From Lactobacillus sp. PV034 (GTDB taxonomy: Bacteria; Bacillota; Bacilli; Lactobacillales; Lactobacillaceae): DNA of 64,000 nucleotides. Below the pieces are notes generated by a model, which worked only from the letters and a program-made list of their open reading frames with translations, was not told the DNA's origin and did not search any database. The stretch lies in the NCBI RefSeq assembly GCF_014522305.1, contig NZ_CP041982.1, positions 563,001 to 627,000 of the forward strand, given 5' to 3'. Of the stretch, positions 47,284 through 57,042 are shown one piece after another. Made by a program: the position numbers and the translations under genes. Positions within the stretch are counted from its first letter, which is position 1. Each line of letters opens with the position of its first letter.

Positions 47284-47465
47284 AAAAAAGGCTCCACCCA
47301 AATAGGGCGAAGCTTTCCTCGTGGTACCACCTAAATTGAACAATAAAAAATAATTGTTCCACTTAATTCCTCGTAACGTAAGGAAAACGATTAAGTCTAT
47401 TGGCAGCTGATCAACTTTCAGCCTTGTTAGTCTTGCACCATCACTAACTCGCTAAACTGCTTACT
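47284..47465 (-). promoter_or_regulatory. T-box riboswitch (isoleucine) before ileS
   Basis: The conserved T-box AGGTGGTACCACGAGG is at 47317-47332 on the - strand, followed by the terminator stem GCTTCGCCC/GGGTGGAGC (47291-47299 with 47305-47313, two G-U pairs) and six T. Upstream, a long stem I closed by GCAG/CTGC has AUC (47409-47411) just before its 3' arm, the expected place of the specifier, matching Ile. Uncharged tRNA-Ile should favour the antiterminator. Confidence 0.93.
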
Positions 47466-47489
47466 TGTTTTACTGTCGACTTAAAATTA

Positions 47490-48311
47490 TTAATGGTTTT
47501 TATAATCATCGGGGAAAACGATCGTTGGACCTTGGTCTCTCTTTGGAGCAGGTTGAGTAACGTTTTCTTCATGGCTAGGAGAATCCCCACTCAAGATTTG
47601 TGGTTGATGCTCATCTAAACCTTGTTCAGAGTTTACTTCATTTGATGTAGGATTGTCAACCGGAGATTGAACAGATATATTAATTGCATCTGCATTAACT
47701 TCTTGATTTGCCACATTTGACTCTGTTGAGCCATTACTTTCATTTTGATTAGTCTCATCCGTAGGAGTTTCATCAGGTAAAACTGGCTGTCCACCGTCTG
47801 CAGGATATAGACGCGTACGGCCATAATACTGATCTAAATAATATTGCCAGTTTTCATCATCTAACTCTTTAAGTTGATCCTTTAAAAGTTTTTGGGTCTC
47901 ATCTCTAAAGTTTGCAACTTTTCCTTTTAACAATTCATAATCATTGTTTAAAGTATCATATTGCGCTTGTAAATCCTTCGTTTTATCAGCAGCATTGGTC
48001 TTTGCTTCATCTAAAATTTTTCGAGCCTCTTCATGAGCATCTTGCTTAATTTTTTCTGCATTAGCTTGTGCTGATATTAAAGACTTATTTAATGAGTCCT
48101 TAATTCGATCATATTCTGCTAATTGTTGCTTCAAATCGCTAATCTGTCTTTTTAATTGACGATTTTCATTAGTTATATCAATGTTCTTATCTAATGCATC
48201 TCCGTAAGCATCAACAATTCTGTCTAAAAAACTATCAACTTCTGTTTCATCGTATCCACGCATCTTAGTATTAAATTCTTTATTGTGGATATCCATTGGT
48301 GTTAATGACAT
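47490..48311 (-). CDS. divIVA: Cell division initiation protein DivIVA
   Basis: A 273-residue coiled-coil protein that binds curved membrane at septum and poles. Seen: N-terminal lipid-binding domain LTPMDIHNKEFNTKMRGYDETEVDSF (first 28 residues, read in two parts), coiled coil at about 35-150, and a long acidic, Asn/Ser/Gln-rich tail (about 170-273) that is more variable than the rest. Last gene of the dcw block before the ileS T-box. Confidence 0.95.
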   Translation of the reverse strand: MSLTPMDIHNKEFNTKMRGYDETEVDSFLDRIVDAYGDALDKNIDITNENRQLKRQISDLKQQLAEYDRIKDSLNKSLISAQANAEKIKQDAHEEARKILDEAKTNAADKTKDLQAQYDTLNNDYELLKGKVANFRDETQKLLKDQLKELDDENWQYYLDQYYGRTRLYPADGGQPVLPDETPTDETNQNESNGSTESNVANQEVNADAINISVQSPVDNPTSNEVNSEQGLDEHQPQILSGDSPSHEENVTQPAPKRDQGPTIVFPDDYKNH

Positions 48312-48315
48312 ATTT

Positions 48316-49113
48316 TCACCTTTTCTTCGATTGCCATAATTTTATATTCAAGCGATATTTTCCTTTTTTAGTTGTATTTACTCCAATAATTTTTATTCGC
48401 CCAAAATGACGAATACTTAAAATATCGTCCTCACTAACAATTATATTCGATTCCGTTGTTTCATGCCAATTTAATTTAATTTCTTTCTCCAAAAGCTGCC
48501 GTTTTACCTGACTTCGAGATAAATTCGTAACTGCAGCTACAACAGCATCTAATCTTAAAGTAACACTGACTGCTGTTGCCTCTACACTATCATCAGCAAC
48601 TTCAACGATTTCTTTTTTTGAAATAGGAAGAAGATCAACTTTACTACGGCCAATTCTAGTAATATTCTCTATAAAAAAATTTGCCAGTTCTGCCTTAACA
48701 AAAAATTGCCAAACCTTATTATTGTTAATAATGTCGCCAAAAGTACTTAATTCCACACCTAAATGCGTTAATACACCCAAAATTTGACTATGACTTAACT
48801 CATTCCATTTTTGATTATAATTTATTTGAATTGGTACGATTTCAAACATCTCTGGACTGATGTTCTCTTCCCATTCACAAAGATAAATTCGTCTTTTTTC
48901 AGCATTTTGATACCCACCAAATTCTACTATTTGAGCTTCATTACCCACAATTTTTTTAAAAATATATCTTTCTCGGGGATTTAAAAAGTCAGTTAATATT
49001 GGCTCAGAAGTAAAAATAAACCGATTAAAAAGACCGGTAAAAAAATCAACTACCGGTCTTTCTTCAGGATCAAAATGTTGATAAAAACTACTTGCTTGTC
49101 GCTTTTCTATCAT
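48316..49113 (-). CDS. YlmH family RNA-binding protein (S4 domain)
   Basis: A 265-residue protein. Seen: the YlmH N-terminal domain (FYQHFDPEERPVVDFF near 11-26; NPRERYIFKKI; FGGYQNAEKRR), and a C-terminal S4 domain (about 185-255; LRLDAVVAAVTNLSRSQVKR). Bacillus YlmH binds ribosomes/tRNA in a quality-control role; here it is placed between yggT and divIVA as in other Firmicutes. Confidence 0.93.
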   Translation of the reverse strand: MIEKRQASSFYQHFDPEERPVVDFFTGLFNRFIFTSEPILTDFLNPRERYIFKKIVGNEAQIVEFGGYQNAEKRRIYLCEWEENISPEMFEIVPIQINYNQKWNELSHSQILGVLTHLGVELSTFGDIINNNKVWQFFVKAELANFFIENITRIGRSKVDLLPISKKEIVEVADDSVEATAVSVTLRLDAVVAAVTNLSRSQVKRQLLEKEIKLNWHETTESNIIVSEDDILSIRHFGRIKIIGVNTTKKGKYRLNIKLWQSKKR

Positions 49114-49131
49114 TTAGTTCCTTATTTAATT

Positions 49132-49422
49132 TTATCTAAATATGTGTATTAAAATATTTGCAATCCATACTAATACATAATTATTAACTAAGTAAATAAC
49201 TAACAAAGCTAAAATTGGGGCAAAAGAAATTCCTGCAATGGGCGGAATTAGCCTTTCAAACCAATGTAAATATGGTTCAACAATTCTAGCCAAGATCTGT
49301 CCAACTTTAGTTTGTAGTAGTCTTGGAATCCATGTTAGTAACGTATATATTACTATTAAAATACTATAGATATAAAGGATCTGAGCTAAGATTCTTAATA
49401 TCCACATACAAGCTAATAACAT
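49132..49422 (-). CDS. YggT family membrane protein
   Basis: A 96-residue protein with two membrane segments (about 10-30 and 65-90) separated by the family loop TWIPRLLQTKVGQILARIVEPYL (here split: TWIPRLLQ and VEPYLHWFERLIPP). It shares one base with the sepF stop. Conserved between sepF and ylmH in Gram-positives; a role in division-site membrane organisation is assumed but not shown. Confidence 0.92.
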   Translation of the reverse strand: MLLACMWILRILAQILYIYSILIVIYTLLTWIPRLLQTKVGQILARIVEPYLHWFERLIPPIAGISFAPILALLVIYLVNNYVLVWIANILIHIFR

Positions 49423-49853
49423 TAATCAATGTTATCTTTCTTTTCAACCAATTCAGCGATTTTTCCATCTGTTTCAAACTTAGGTGGAGTAGCTAAAAAG
49501 ATTTTGTCACCTACTCGTTGAATTTCACCATTTAAAGCATAAACAGTTCCAGTAATAAAATCTACAATACGGCGAGATTGTGAATCATCCATACGTGCAA
49601 AATTAATAATAACTGCTTTATTGCTTAAAAGATTTTGAGCAACTTCTTTTGCATCAGAATACACACGTGGTTCATATAAAACAATCTTACTTGTTGGAGT
49701 ATTTACTGAGTTAATTGAAACAACATTTGTACGTCTTTCGTTTTTCATTGGTTGATCATCTTCACTCATTTCAGGTTCTTCAACATATGAACTTTCATCC
49801 ATCTCGTCATCTTCAGCAATGCCAAAAAATCTTCCTAATTTGTCAAATGCCAT
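49422..49853 (-). CDS. sepF: Cell division protein SepF
   Basis: A 143-residue FtsZ membrane tether. Seen: N-terminal amphipathic segment (MAFDKLGRFFGI), acidic linker (about 13-40), and the DUF552 domain (about 55-135, with EPRVYSDAKEVAQNLLSNKAVIINF read as EPRVYSDA and VIINFARMD, SRRIVDFITGTVYALNG). Directly follows ftsZ. Confidence 0.96.
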   Translation of the reverse strand: MAFDKLGRFFGIAEDDEMDESSYVEEPEMSEDDQPMKNERRTNVVSINSVNTPTSKIVLYEPRVYSDAKEVAQNLLSNKAVIINFARMDDSQSRRIVDFITGTVYALNGEIQRVGDKIFLATPPKFETDGKIAELVEKKDNID

Positions 49854-49867
49854 AATTTTCCTCCTAA

Positions 49868-51196
49868 TTAACGCTTACGACGATGTTTAAAGAACGGAAT
49901 ATCATCATCGTCATCGTCTGTACTAGTTTCTATTTGTGAAATACTTTTTTGTGTATCCGCACTAAATGAATCAAAATTATTTTTTTCTTCTTCAATTTCA
50001 GCTTGATTCAAATCTGGACGGTTAACTTCTTTTTTATCTTGTTTCCAAACACTTGTTGGATCAAGCAATGAATCTTGATCTTCATGGTCTGTTTGCGCAG
50101 TTTGCTCAGCAACTGAAACATTATTAGATTGTTCATTTTCAGTTACTTGCGTATTTGTTGTTGGCTTTTCTGAAGTAGCTTGTTGCATTCTACTGCGGCG
50201 ATTTAAGCGTCCAGTTTCTTTTGAAGCTTCTTCTTCGGCAGCTGCATCAATACCAGTTGCAATAACCGTAACAACTACTTCATCTCCCAAATTAGCGTTA
50301 ATTGAAGTACCAAAAATAATGTTTACTCCATCTCCTGCTGCCTTGGAAACAATATCTGAGGCATCTTGAGCTTCAAATAATGTTAAGTCTGGTCCTCCAG
50401 TAATATTAAGAAGAACTTGTTTTGCACCATCAATGGAAACTTCCAATAATGGTGATGAAATAGCTAATTTAGTTGCTTCAACAGTTCTATTTTCACCACT
50501 TGCTCTACCAATACCCATTAAAGCGGCGCCTTGATTTTCCATTACAGTTTTTACATCAGCAAAGTCTAAGTTAACGTAATCAGTAGAGGTAATCAAGTCT
50601 GAAATACCTTGTACACCTTGTCTTAAAACATTATCAGCTTCTTTGAAGGCATCCATCATTGGAGTCTTCTTATCAACCATTTCTAATAAACGGTTATTTG
50701 CAATAATGACCAAAGTATCAACATATTGCTTTAATTGTGCAATACCCTCAGTTGCATTTTTAGAACGCTTTGGTCCTTCAAAAGTGAAAGGACGTGTAAC
50801 CACGCCGACTGTTAAAGCACCTGTTTCTCTTGCAATTTTAGCAATTACCGGTGCCGCACCTGTACCAGTACCACCACCCATTCCGGCAGTGATAAAGATC
50901 ATATCTGCACCTTTAAGAGAATCTTCAATAGTCTGTTGACTTTCTTCGGCAGCTTTTTCACCTACTTCAGGATGAGAACCTGCACCTAAACCTCTAGTTA
51001 ACTTTGGTCCAAGTTGAATCTTGTTTTCAGCTTTGTTACTATTTAATGCTTGAACATCAGTGTTAGCAGCGATAAATGAGACACCTTGAACGCCTTCATC
51101 TATCATACGGTTAACAGCGTTTCCACCAGCACCACCAACACCGATTACTTTAATGACTGCATTTTTGTTGTCATCCGAATCGAAAGTAAAATCCAT
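49868..51196 (-). CDS. ftsZ: Cell division GTPase FtsZ
   Basis: A 442-residue tubulin-like GTPase that builds the Z-ring. Seen: [13 protein letters not shown] near 20-32, the GTP signature [13 protein letters not shown] (about 107-119), T7 loop [11 protein letters not shown] near 208, a long Gln/Asn/Thr-rich linker (about 320-425) and the conserved C-terminal peptide with [11 protein letters not shown], preceded by an unusual run of six aspartates, which contacts FtsA and SepF. Confidence 0.98.
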   Translation of the reverse strand: MDFTFDSDDNKNAVIKVIGVGGAGGNAVNRMIDEGVQGVSFIAANTDVQALNSNKAENKIQLGPKLTRGLGAGSHPEVGEKAAEESQQTIEDSLKGADMIFITAGMGGGTGTGAAPVIAKIARETGALTVGVVTRPFTFEGPKRSKNATEGIAQLKQYVDTLVIIANNRLLEMVDKKTPMMDAFKEADNVLRQGVQGISDLITSTDYVNLDFADVKTVMENQGAALMGIGRASGENRTVEATKLAISSPLLEVSIDGAKQVLLNITGGPDLTLFEAQDASDIVSKAAGDGVNIIFGTSINANLGDEVVVTVIATGIDAAAEEEASKETGRLNRRSRMQQATSEKPTTNTQVTENEQSNNVSVAEQTAQTDHEDQDSLLDPTSVWKQDKKEVNRPDLNQAEIEEEKNNFDSFSADTQKSISQIETSTDDDDDDIPFFKHRRKR

Positions 51197-51216
51197 CTAA
51201 ATTAACCACCCTTAAA

Positions 51217-52590
51217 TTAATCGAAAAATTTCTTAAAGAAATCTCCGAGTCCTTTTTTATTCTTCTTATTATCTCTGGTACTGTCATTATTCTTTTTTTG
51301 CTGAGATACCACAGTACCTTTATTATAATCTTCTTTTCCAGCTATTTCACTATTAGACTGCACTCTTTTGAAAAATTTCACCTTTTCTGGAGAATTTTCT
51401 TGAGTTTCAGCAGCAGCCATAACAGGTGAATTATAAATTACACTATTTACTAAATAATCTATATCAGCTAAATCATAGGCATATTTTACCACGCCAAAAC
51501 TAGCTGCATATAAAGGATTTCTCAGGCCAATTTGATTAGGCTGAAAAATTCGAGCTTTGACATCATAAATATCTTTTACAATATCATCAGTTCCTTGTAA
51601 AATGCTGGTTCCTCCAGTAATTGTTACGCCACCAGGTAGACGAAAGGCATCATGAGCTTCCAAGCCTTTACCAATTCTTGTCAAAATTTGTTCTAACCGA
51701 GCATTAATAATTTCACTTAAATATTCTTCATCAATCATTTGTGGTGCATTTTCACCTACAACATTAACTGGGAATTGATTATCAGGTGAAGTTAATTCTG
51801 GGTCTGCATAACCAAACTCTTGCTTAATTTTTTCAGCTTCTTTTTTAGAAGTATTAAGAACAACTGAAATATCTTTGGTAATGTCGTTCCCGCCTTCTAA
51901 ATCTATTGTCGCATATTTAATTTTGTTTTCATGAATGACAGTAGCTGTCGTCGTTCCTCCACCTAGATCAAGAATAATCGAACCAAAGGTTCTTTCACCT
52001 TCATCAAGAGCAACACTTGCAATTGCCAATGGTGTTGGAACGAAGAAATTATTCTGATACCCTGCACGCTCGATTGCCTTACGAATATTATGCAAATCTG
52101 AAGCCGGAGCCGTAAGTAAAATTCCATGTACTTCTAAGGAATGTGCAATCATTTTTCGTGGGTCATCCACGTCTGTTTTGCCATCAATCAAAAATTTGTT
52201 TGGTAAAAATGCTATTGGTTCTTGCCCCTCTATAACAGCAGAGCTGATTGCAGATGCTAAAACTCGTTTAACATCATTGTCCCCAACTTCTTGTCCTTTT
52301 TCACCGATATTGATCAGGCCACTAGCACTATCTAATCTGAGCATTCCAACAGGAATTCCTGTAACAACTCGATAAATTTTAGAATTAGTCTTTTCAGAGA
52401 CCTTTTTTAATGCTGATGAAATACTGCTTGCAGTTTGATCAATATCGACAATTTTGCCATGTCGCATTCCTTTTGTTGGACTACTTGCAGCGCCAATCAC
52501 TCTTAATTCATTTGATGACGTATCTGCAACAACAGTTTTCACACTTGTTGTTCCAATGTCCAATCCAACTAATAAACCTGTCTTATCCAT
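51217..52590 (-). CDS. ftsA: Cell division protein FtsA
   Basis: A 457-residue actin-like membrane anchor for FtsZ. Seen: phosphate-1 motif VGLDIGTTSVKTVV (about 8-21), IILDLGGGTTTATV near 205 (phosphate-2), ITGGTSILQG near 332 (adenosine motif), and the C-terminal amphipathic helix KKGLGDFFKKFFD that binds the membrane, after a flexible linker. 20 bases before ftsZ. Confidence 0.97.
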   Translation of the reverse strand: MDKTGLLVGLDIGTTSVKTVVADTSSNELRVIGAASSPTKGMRHGKIVDIDQTASSISSALKKVSEKTNSKIYRVVTGIPVGMLRLDSASGLINIGEKGQEVGDNDVKRVLASAISSAVIEGQEPIAFLPNKFLIDGKTDVDDPRKMIAHSLEVHGILLTAPASDLHNIRKAIERAGYQNNFFVPTPLAIASVALDEGERTFGSIILDLGGGTTTATVIHENKIKYATIDLEGGNDITKDISVVLNTSKKEAEKIKQEFGYADPELTSPDNQFPVNVVGENAPQMIDEEYLSEIINARLEQILTRIGKGLEAHDAFRLPGGVTITGGTSILQGTDDIVKDIYDVKARIFQPNQIGLRNPLYAASFGVVKYAYDLADIDYLVNSVIYNSPVMAAAETQENSPEKVKFFKRVQSNSEIAGKEDYNKGTVVSQQKKNNDSTRDNKKNKKGLGDFFKKFFD

Positions 52591-52657
52591 GATTATGCCC
52601 CCACATATTCACTGTTATTAAAAATTTTACCATAACAAAAGCGAAATAGTATAGTAA

Positions 52658-53509
52658 TCATTTAATTCCTAATTTAGCTTTTTCGCTTGCAGATAATGGT
52701 CTTGAAAAAGCCCCAATTTCCAAATCTACAATTGATGGTTCACTTAATTGTTTTTTTATCTCTGGATAATACTTAATCTTATTATTAATGGTTGTCGTAT
52801 TACCAATGATTACATTATTATCTTTCATTACCAAAATGATCTGCGTCGATCGTTTAGTTCGACCACTCATAATTTTAACTTGTTTTTGAATAGATTTAGG
52901 TAATTTTGCATAAATATCCAAATCATCTACCAAAGAAACACTCTTATTGTACCCTATAAATAAAGGCTTTTCCGGATTTATTTGTTTATCAGAAATAATT
53001 TGACTAGCTACTTTACCATTATTCAATATTTTTCGATAACCATTATCCTCTTTAATATAGCCAATTACTGGTTTTTCTTTGACATTCAAGACTAGATTAT
53101 TTAAATGGTTCACGTGAAGACTAACACTTTCAACTTCAGGAAATCTTTTTTGTAAGCGTAAGCTGTAATCTTTATTTTTTAAAAGCAGGGGAATTACCTT
53201 ATCCTGCGCTGTAATACCACTAGCTTTGACAACCTCATTGCCATTTAGTTCACTGGCACCCTTTATCTGGACACTAGCTATATTTGCTTTAGCTGAAACA
53301 TAATAAGATAGGCTTAAAATTCCAATAACACAAATTGCAATGATAATACCTAATCTTTTAGTTAAAGACTTTCTACGTTCAGCTTGTAACTTATTTAATG
53401 AGGCAGACACCTTCTTTTTACTATTATTAGCTTGATCATTTTGTTTATATCGTATCCAACCTGATATTTCTTCATTTGGATCTTTTTTTGTAATTTTCTT
53501 TTTTGGCAT
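52658..53509 (-). CDS. divIB: Cell division protein FtsQ/DivIB
   Basis: A 283-residue bitopic division protein. Seen: basic cytosolic N-terminus (about 1-50), one membrane segment (about 52-70), POTRA domain (about 72-140; IKGASELNGNEVVKASGI), and the beta domain with FIGYNKSVSLVDDLDIY. Forms the FtsQ-FtsL-FtsB complex with FtsL (59199) regulating septal synthesis. Between murG and ftsA. Confidence 0.94.
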   Translation of the reverse strand: MPKKKITKKDPNEEISGWIRYKQNDQANNSKKKVSASLNKLQAERRKSLTKRLGIIIAICVIGILSLSYYVSAKANIASVQIKGASELNGNEVVKASGITAQDKVIPLLLKNKDYSLRLQKRFPEVESVSLHVNHLNNLVLNVKEKPVIGYIKEDNGYRKILNNGKVASQIISDKQINPEKPLFIGYNKSVSLVDDLDIYAKLPKSIQKQVKIMSGRTKRSTQIILVMKDNNVIIGNTTTINNKIKYYPEIKKQLSEPSIVDLEIGAFSRPLSASEKAKLGIK

Positions 53510-53524
53510 CTACCTCACCTCTCT

Positions 53525-54640
53525 TTACTTCTTATTTTCGGTCAATTGTTCCATCACTTTAATTACTTGATCAGATGCATCCGGTACTCCTAATTGCTTA
53601 GAAGCTTTACTCATTTTTTTGGCATACTTTTGATCTAATAAAATATGATCAATTGAAGAAACAAAACTATTTGGATTTAAATCATTTTCTCCAATGACTA
53701 ATGCTGCCCCTGCTTTTTCTAAATCAAGCGCGTTTTTCATTTGGTGATTATGCGTAACATTAGGGCTAGGAATCAAAATAACTGGTACTCCTAATGCAGT
53801 GAATTCAGCTAAACTAGTCGCTCCAGATCGTGCTACGACACAGGTCATCTCTGGTAGCAAAGCTGGCATATTATCAATATATGGCACAATCTTAATATTC
53901 TTATTTAATTGGTGTGATGCTAGTTCTTTTTTGATATTACCATAATATAATTGGCCCGTAGCCCAAATTATCTGATATGGCTTTTTCTCCAAATCTGGTA
54001 ACGATTTCTGAACAATTTGATTAATTGCATAGGCACCTCGAGAGCCACCAAAAATTAATACCGTAGGTAAATTTGGATTCAAGTCCCACTTTTTAGCAAT
54101 ATCAATTTTCTTATTATTTAGACCTAAAACTTGTTGAGAACGAGGATTACCAGTTTTTACTAATTTTTTCTTTTCTGAAAACTGACTGGCTGCATCGTCA
54201 AAAGTATAACAAATTTTGTCAACATAATGAGCTAAAAATTTGTTTGCTAAACCGACAACTGAGTTAGACTCATGAATCATTGTCGGAATATGCATCTTTG
54301 CTGCTGTATACACAATTGCGCCTGAAACATATCCACCTGTACCTAAAACAATATCAGGCTTAAAAGACTTTATTATTTTCTTTGCTTCTTTGTTAGCTTC
54401 TAAAAACATTTTGATAGTCTCAAAATTTTTTAGTAAATGATGACGATCAAAACCTTGAATTTTTAATGTTTTAAAAGGAACGCCAGCTGCAGGCACAATT
54501 TTTGATTCGAGTCCTTTTTCAGTTCCAACAAATAAAATATCTTCATTTGTTACAAGCTTACGTTCTTTTAATCTTTCAATTAACGCCATAATTGGGTAAA
54601 TGTGGCCACCAGTTCCGCCACCGGAAAATATAATTCTCAT
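53525..54640 (-). CDS. murG: UDP-N-acetylglucosamine transferase MurG
   Basis: A 371-residue GT-B enzyme at the inner membrane face converting lipid I to lipid II. Seen: N-terminal loop FSGGGTGGHIYPIMALI, LGTGGYVSG near 100, GGSRGAYAINQ near 198, and the donor-site VARSGATSLAEFTALGVP (about 262-279). Two bases downstream of murD. Confidence 0.97.
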   Translation of the reverse strand: MRIIFSGGGTGGHIYPIMALIERLKERKLVTNEDILFVGTEKGLESKIVPAAGVPFKTLKIQGFDRHHLLKNFETIKMFLEANKEAKKIIKSFKPDIVLGTGGYVSGAIVYTAAKMHIPTMIHESNSVVGLANKFLAHYVDKICYTFDDAASQFSEKKKLVKTGNPRSQQVLGLNNKKIDIAKKWDLNPNLPTVLIFGGSRGAYAINQIVQKSLPDLEKKPYQIIWATGQLYYGNIKKELASHQLNKNIKIVPYIDNMPALLPEMTCVVARSGATSLAEFTALGVPVILIPSPNVTHNHQMKNALDLEKAGAALVIGENDLNPNSFVSSIDHILLDQKYAKKMSKASKQLGVPDASDQVIKVMEQLTENKK

Positions 54641-54641
54641 T

Positions 54642-56030
54642 TTATTTAGTATTTAAATCCTCTATAAATTTTACAAAATAGTCGCCACGTTCTTCAAACG
54701 TATTGAATTGATCCCAAGATGCACACGCAGGTGAAAAGAGAATAACATCACCCTCATTACTTGCTTCGTAAGCACGCGGAACTGCTTCTTGCAAAGTATT
54801 TACAATTATAATATTGCTATCTTTTATTCCAGCTTTTCTAGCTGCATCAGCTAAAAGATACTTTGTTTCTCCATATAGAACCGCAGTTTTAACATGCTCT
54901 TTAATTAATGGTACTAAATCATCAAAAGTAAATCCACGGTCTAATCCCCCCGCAATCCATACTTCAGGTACATTAAATGATGGAATTGCTACACTAGCAG
55001 CCTCAATATTAGTAGATTTAGAATCATTATAAAATCTTCTTTGATTATAAGTAGTTACATATTGTAGACGGTGTTTAGCACCAGAAAATGTACTTAAAAC
55101 TGTTTGAATATCATCATTAGTTGCACCAAGTAGTTTAGAAATTGCAATTGCAACTAAACTATTTTGTTGATTGTGGATACCAGGAATCTTAATGTCATCT
55201 TTTTTCATGAATTGATGATCATTTTTTCCTTCAAGATACTCATCACCAATATAGTAATCAGCATGACTATCATTTTCAGAAAAAGTAATAATTTTTGCTT
55301 TTGTAGCTTGCTTTTCTTTTTCAAGAATATCTTTTTGATCCCAATTTGCAATAAAGTAATCACTCTCATCTTGTGCCTGGGTAATTCGTAATTTGGCATC
55401 AACATAGTTTTCAAATGTTTTATGATAATCCAAGTGCACATTATTATAGATATCAACTACAGCTGCGATTTTGGGCTTAATATCAGTTACTCCTAGTAGT
55501 TGGAAACTCGACATTTCTACTACCAATAAATCTTTTGCCGTAGCTTTTTCAACTACTTCAGAAATTGGCACACCAATATTTCCTACCGCATAGGCAAGTC
55601 CACCTTGCTTGCTTAAATGGTGATCCATAATTTTCTGAGTCAACATAACAGTAGTAGTTTTTCCATTTGAACCTGTTACACAAACGTATGGGGCTTCACT
55701 TACACTCAAAGCAACTTCCGGCTCTGTTATTACCGGAATATCTAAGGCCTGAGCTTTTTCAACCATTGGATTTTCATATGGAATTCCAGGATTTTTTACT
55801 AAATAATCAAAAGCTTCTTTTTCAAAAATATCAACTGGATGATAGCCAGAAATAACCTGAACACCCATTTTTTCTAATTCAAGTGCATTTGAATTATCAC
55901 TCAAATCTTGTTGATCATTTAAAGTAAGTTTAGCACCAAGCTTTAATAATAGCTTAGCAACAGCAAAGCCACTTTTTCCTAATCCTAAAATTAAAATATT
56001 TTTTCCGTCATACGTTTTTACTTGTTTCAT
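54642..56030 (-). CDS. murD: UDP-N-acetylmuramoyl-L-alanine:D-glutamate ligase MurD
   Basis: A 462-residue Mur ligase adding D-Glu to the wall precursor. Seen: N-terminal LILGLGKSGFAVAKLL, ATP loop VTGSNGKTTTVML (about 117-129), VEMSSFQLLGV, NVHLDYHKTFENY, and the C-terminal domain with NDSKSTNIEAA and ILFSPACASWDQF. Between mraY and murG as usual. Confidence 0.97.
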   Translation of the reverse strand: MKQVKTYDGKNILILGLGKSGFAVAKLLLKLGAKLTLNDQQDLSDNSNALELEKMGVQVISGYHPVDIFEKEAFDYLVKNPGIPYENPMVEKAQALDIPVITEPEVALSVSEAPYVCVTGSNGKTTTVMLTQKIMDHHLSKQGGLAYAVGNIGVPISEVVEKATAKDLLVVEMSSFQLLGVTDIKPKIAAVVDIYNNVHLDYHKTFENYVDAKLRITQAQDESDYFIANWDQKDILEKEKQATKAKIITFSENDSHADYYIGDEYLEGKNDHQFMKKDDIKIPGIHNQQNSLVAIAISKLLGATNDDIQTVLSTFSGAKHRLQYVTTYNQRRFYNDSKSTNIEAASVAIPSFNVPEVWIAGGLDRGFTFDDLVPLIKEHVKTAVLYGETKYLLADAARKAGIKDSNIIIVNTLQEAVPRAYEASNEGDVILFSPACASWDQFNTFEERGDYFVKFIEDLNTK

Positions 56031-56057
56031 TTAACTACGACTCCAAACAATTTAAAC

Positions 56058-57023
56058 CTAATAAATGCAGATTAAATAGATAGCACTACCAACTAGACCT
56101 ACAATCCAAAAAACAATGTCTACTTTCCATTCAGACCAACCAAGCATTTCAAAATGGTGGTGAATTGGGGTCATTTTGAAAATTCTTTTTCCTGTAGTTT
56201 GGAAGGAAATAACTTGTAAAATCACACTAAGTGTTTCACCCACAAAAACAATTCCCACGAGTAGTAAAGACCAAGGATGGTGTAAATAAATAGATACCGC
56301 AGCTAAGCCCCCACCTAATGCAAGAGAACCAGCATCACCCATAAAGATTTTGGCAGGTTTGTGATTATATATAATAAATGCTACTAGACCACCAATCACA
56401 CTACAAGTAAAAATTAAAACTGCCCAAGCATGTTGTTGGTAAGCCATAAATGCATAAGTTCCATAAGCAATAATAGATAATCCGGTGGCCAGACCATCCA
56501 ACCCATCAGACAAGTTAACTGCGTTTGAAAAGCCAACTAACCAGAATAATACAAAAGCAATAAAAAGGATTGCGCTTTTTACCATTCCGATAAATGGAAG
56601 ATAAAGTTCAAATGGAAAATGATCAGCAGCTGCAATAATAATGATAAGAGCAGCGATGATAATTTGCCCCAATAACTTTTGCCACGCACGTAATCCTAAA
56701 TTACGTTTAAAGTAGAGCTTGAGCCCATCGTCTAAGAATCCAATTATTCCATATCCTAGAAATGCAATAATTAAAACCCAGATACTTTTATTTAAATTAT
56801 GTTGCCAGATACCTACCCAAATAGAAGAGATAATACTAGATAAAACAAATACTACACCACCCATTGTGGGAGTACCTGACTTTTTCTGATGCCACTTAGG
56901 ACCTTCATCCCTGATTTGTTGTCCCTCTTTATGCATAATCATATATCCAATAAATAATGGCAAACTAATGACAGCCAGTACAAAGCTTGATATAAATGGA
57001 ATCAAACTATCCTGTAAATGCAT
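56058..57023 (-). CDS. mraY: Phospho-N-acetylmuramoyl-pentapeptide transferase MraY
   Basis: A 321-residue integral membrane enzyme with about ten segments that makes lipid I on undecaprenyl phosphate. Seen: [13 protein letters not shown] near 46-58, [17 protein letters not shown] near 94-110, [15 protein letters not shown] near 165-179, [13 protein letters not shown] near 223, and [16 protein letters not shown] near 285-300; the Asp pair DD and the HHH motif are catalytic. Confidence 0.98.
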   Translation of the reverse strand: MHLQDSLIPFISSFVLAVISLPLFIGYMIMHKEGQQIRDEGPKWHQKKSGTPTMGGVVFVLSSIISSIWVGIWQHNLNKSIWVLIIAFLGYGIIGFLDDGLKLYFKRNLGLRAWQKLLGQIIIAALIIIIAAADHFPFELYLPFIGMVKSAILFIAFVLFWLVGFSNAVNLSDGLDGLATGLSIIAYGTYAFMAYQQHAWAVLIFTCSVIGGLVAFIIYNHKPAKIFMGDAGSLALGGGLAAVSIYLHHPWSLLLVGIVFVGETLSVILQVISFQTTGKRIFKMTPIHHHFEMLGWSEWKVDIVFWIVGLVGSAIYLICIY

Positions 57024-57042
57024 AATCTAAACTCCTTTAAAA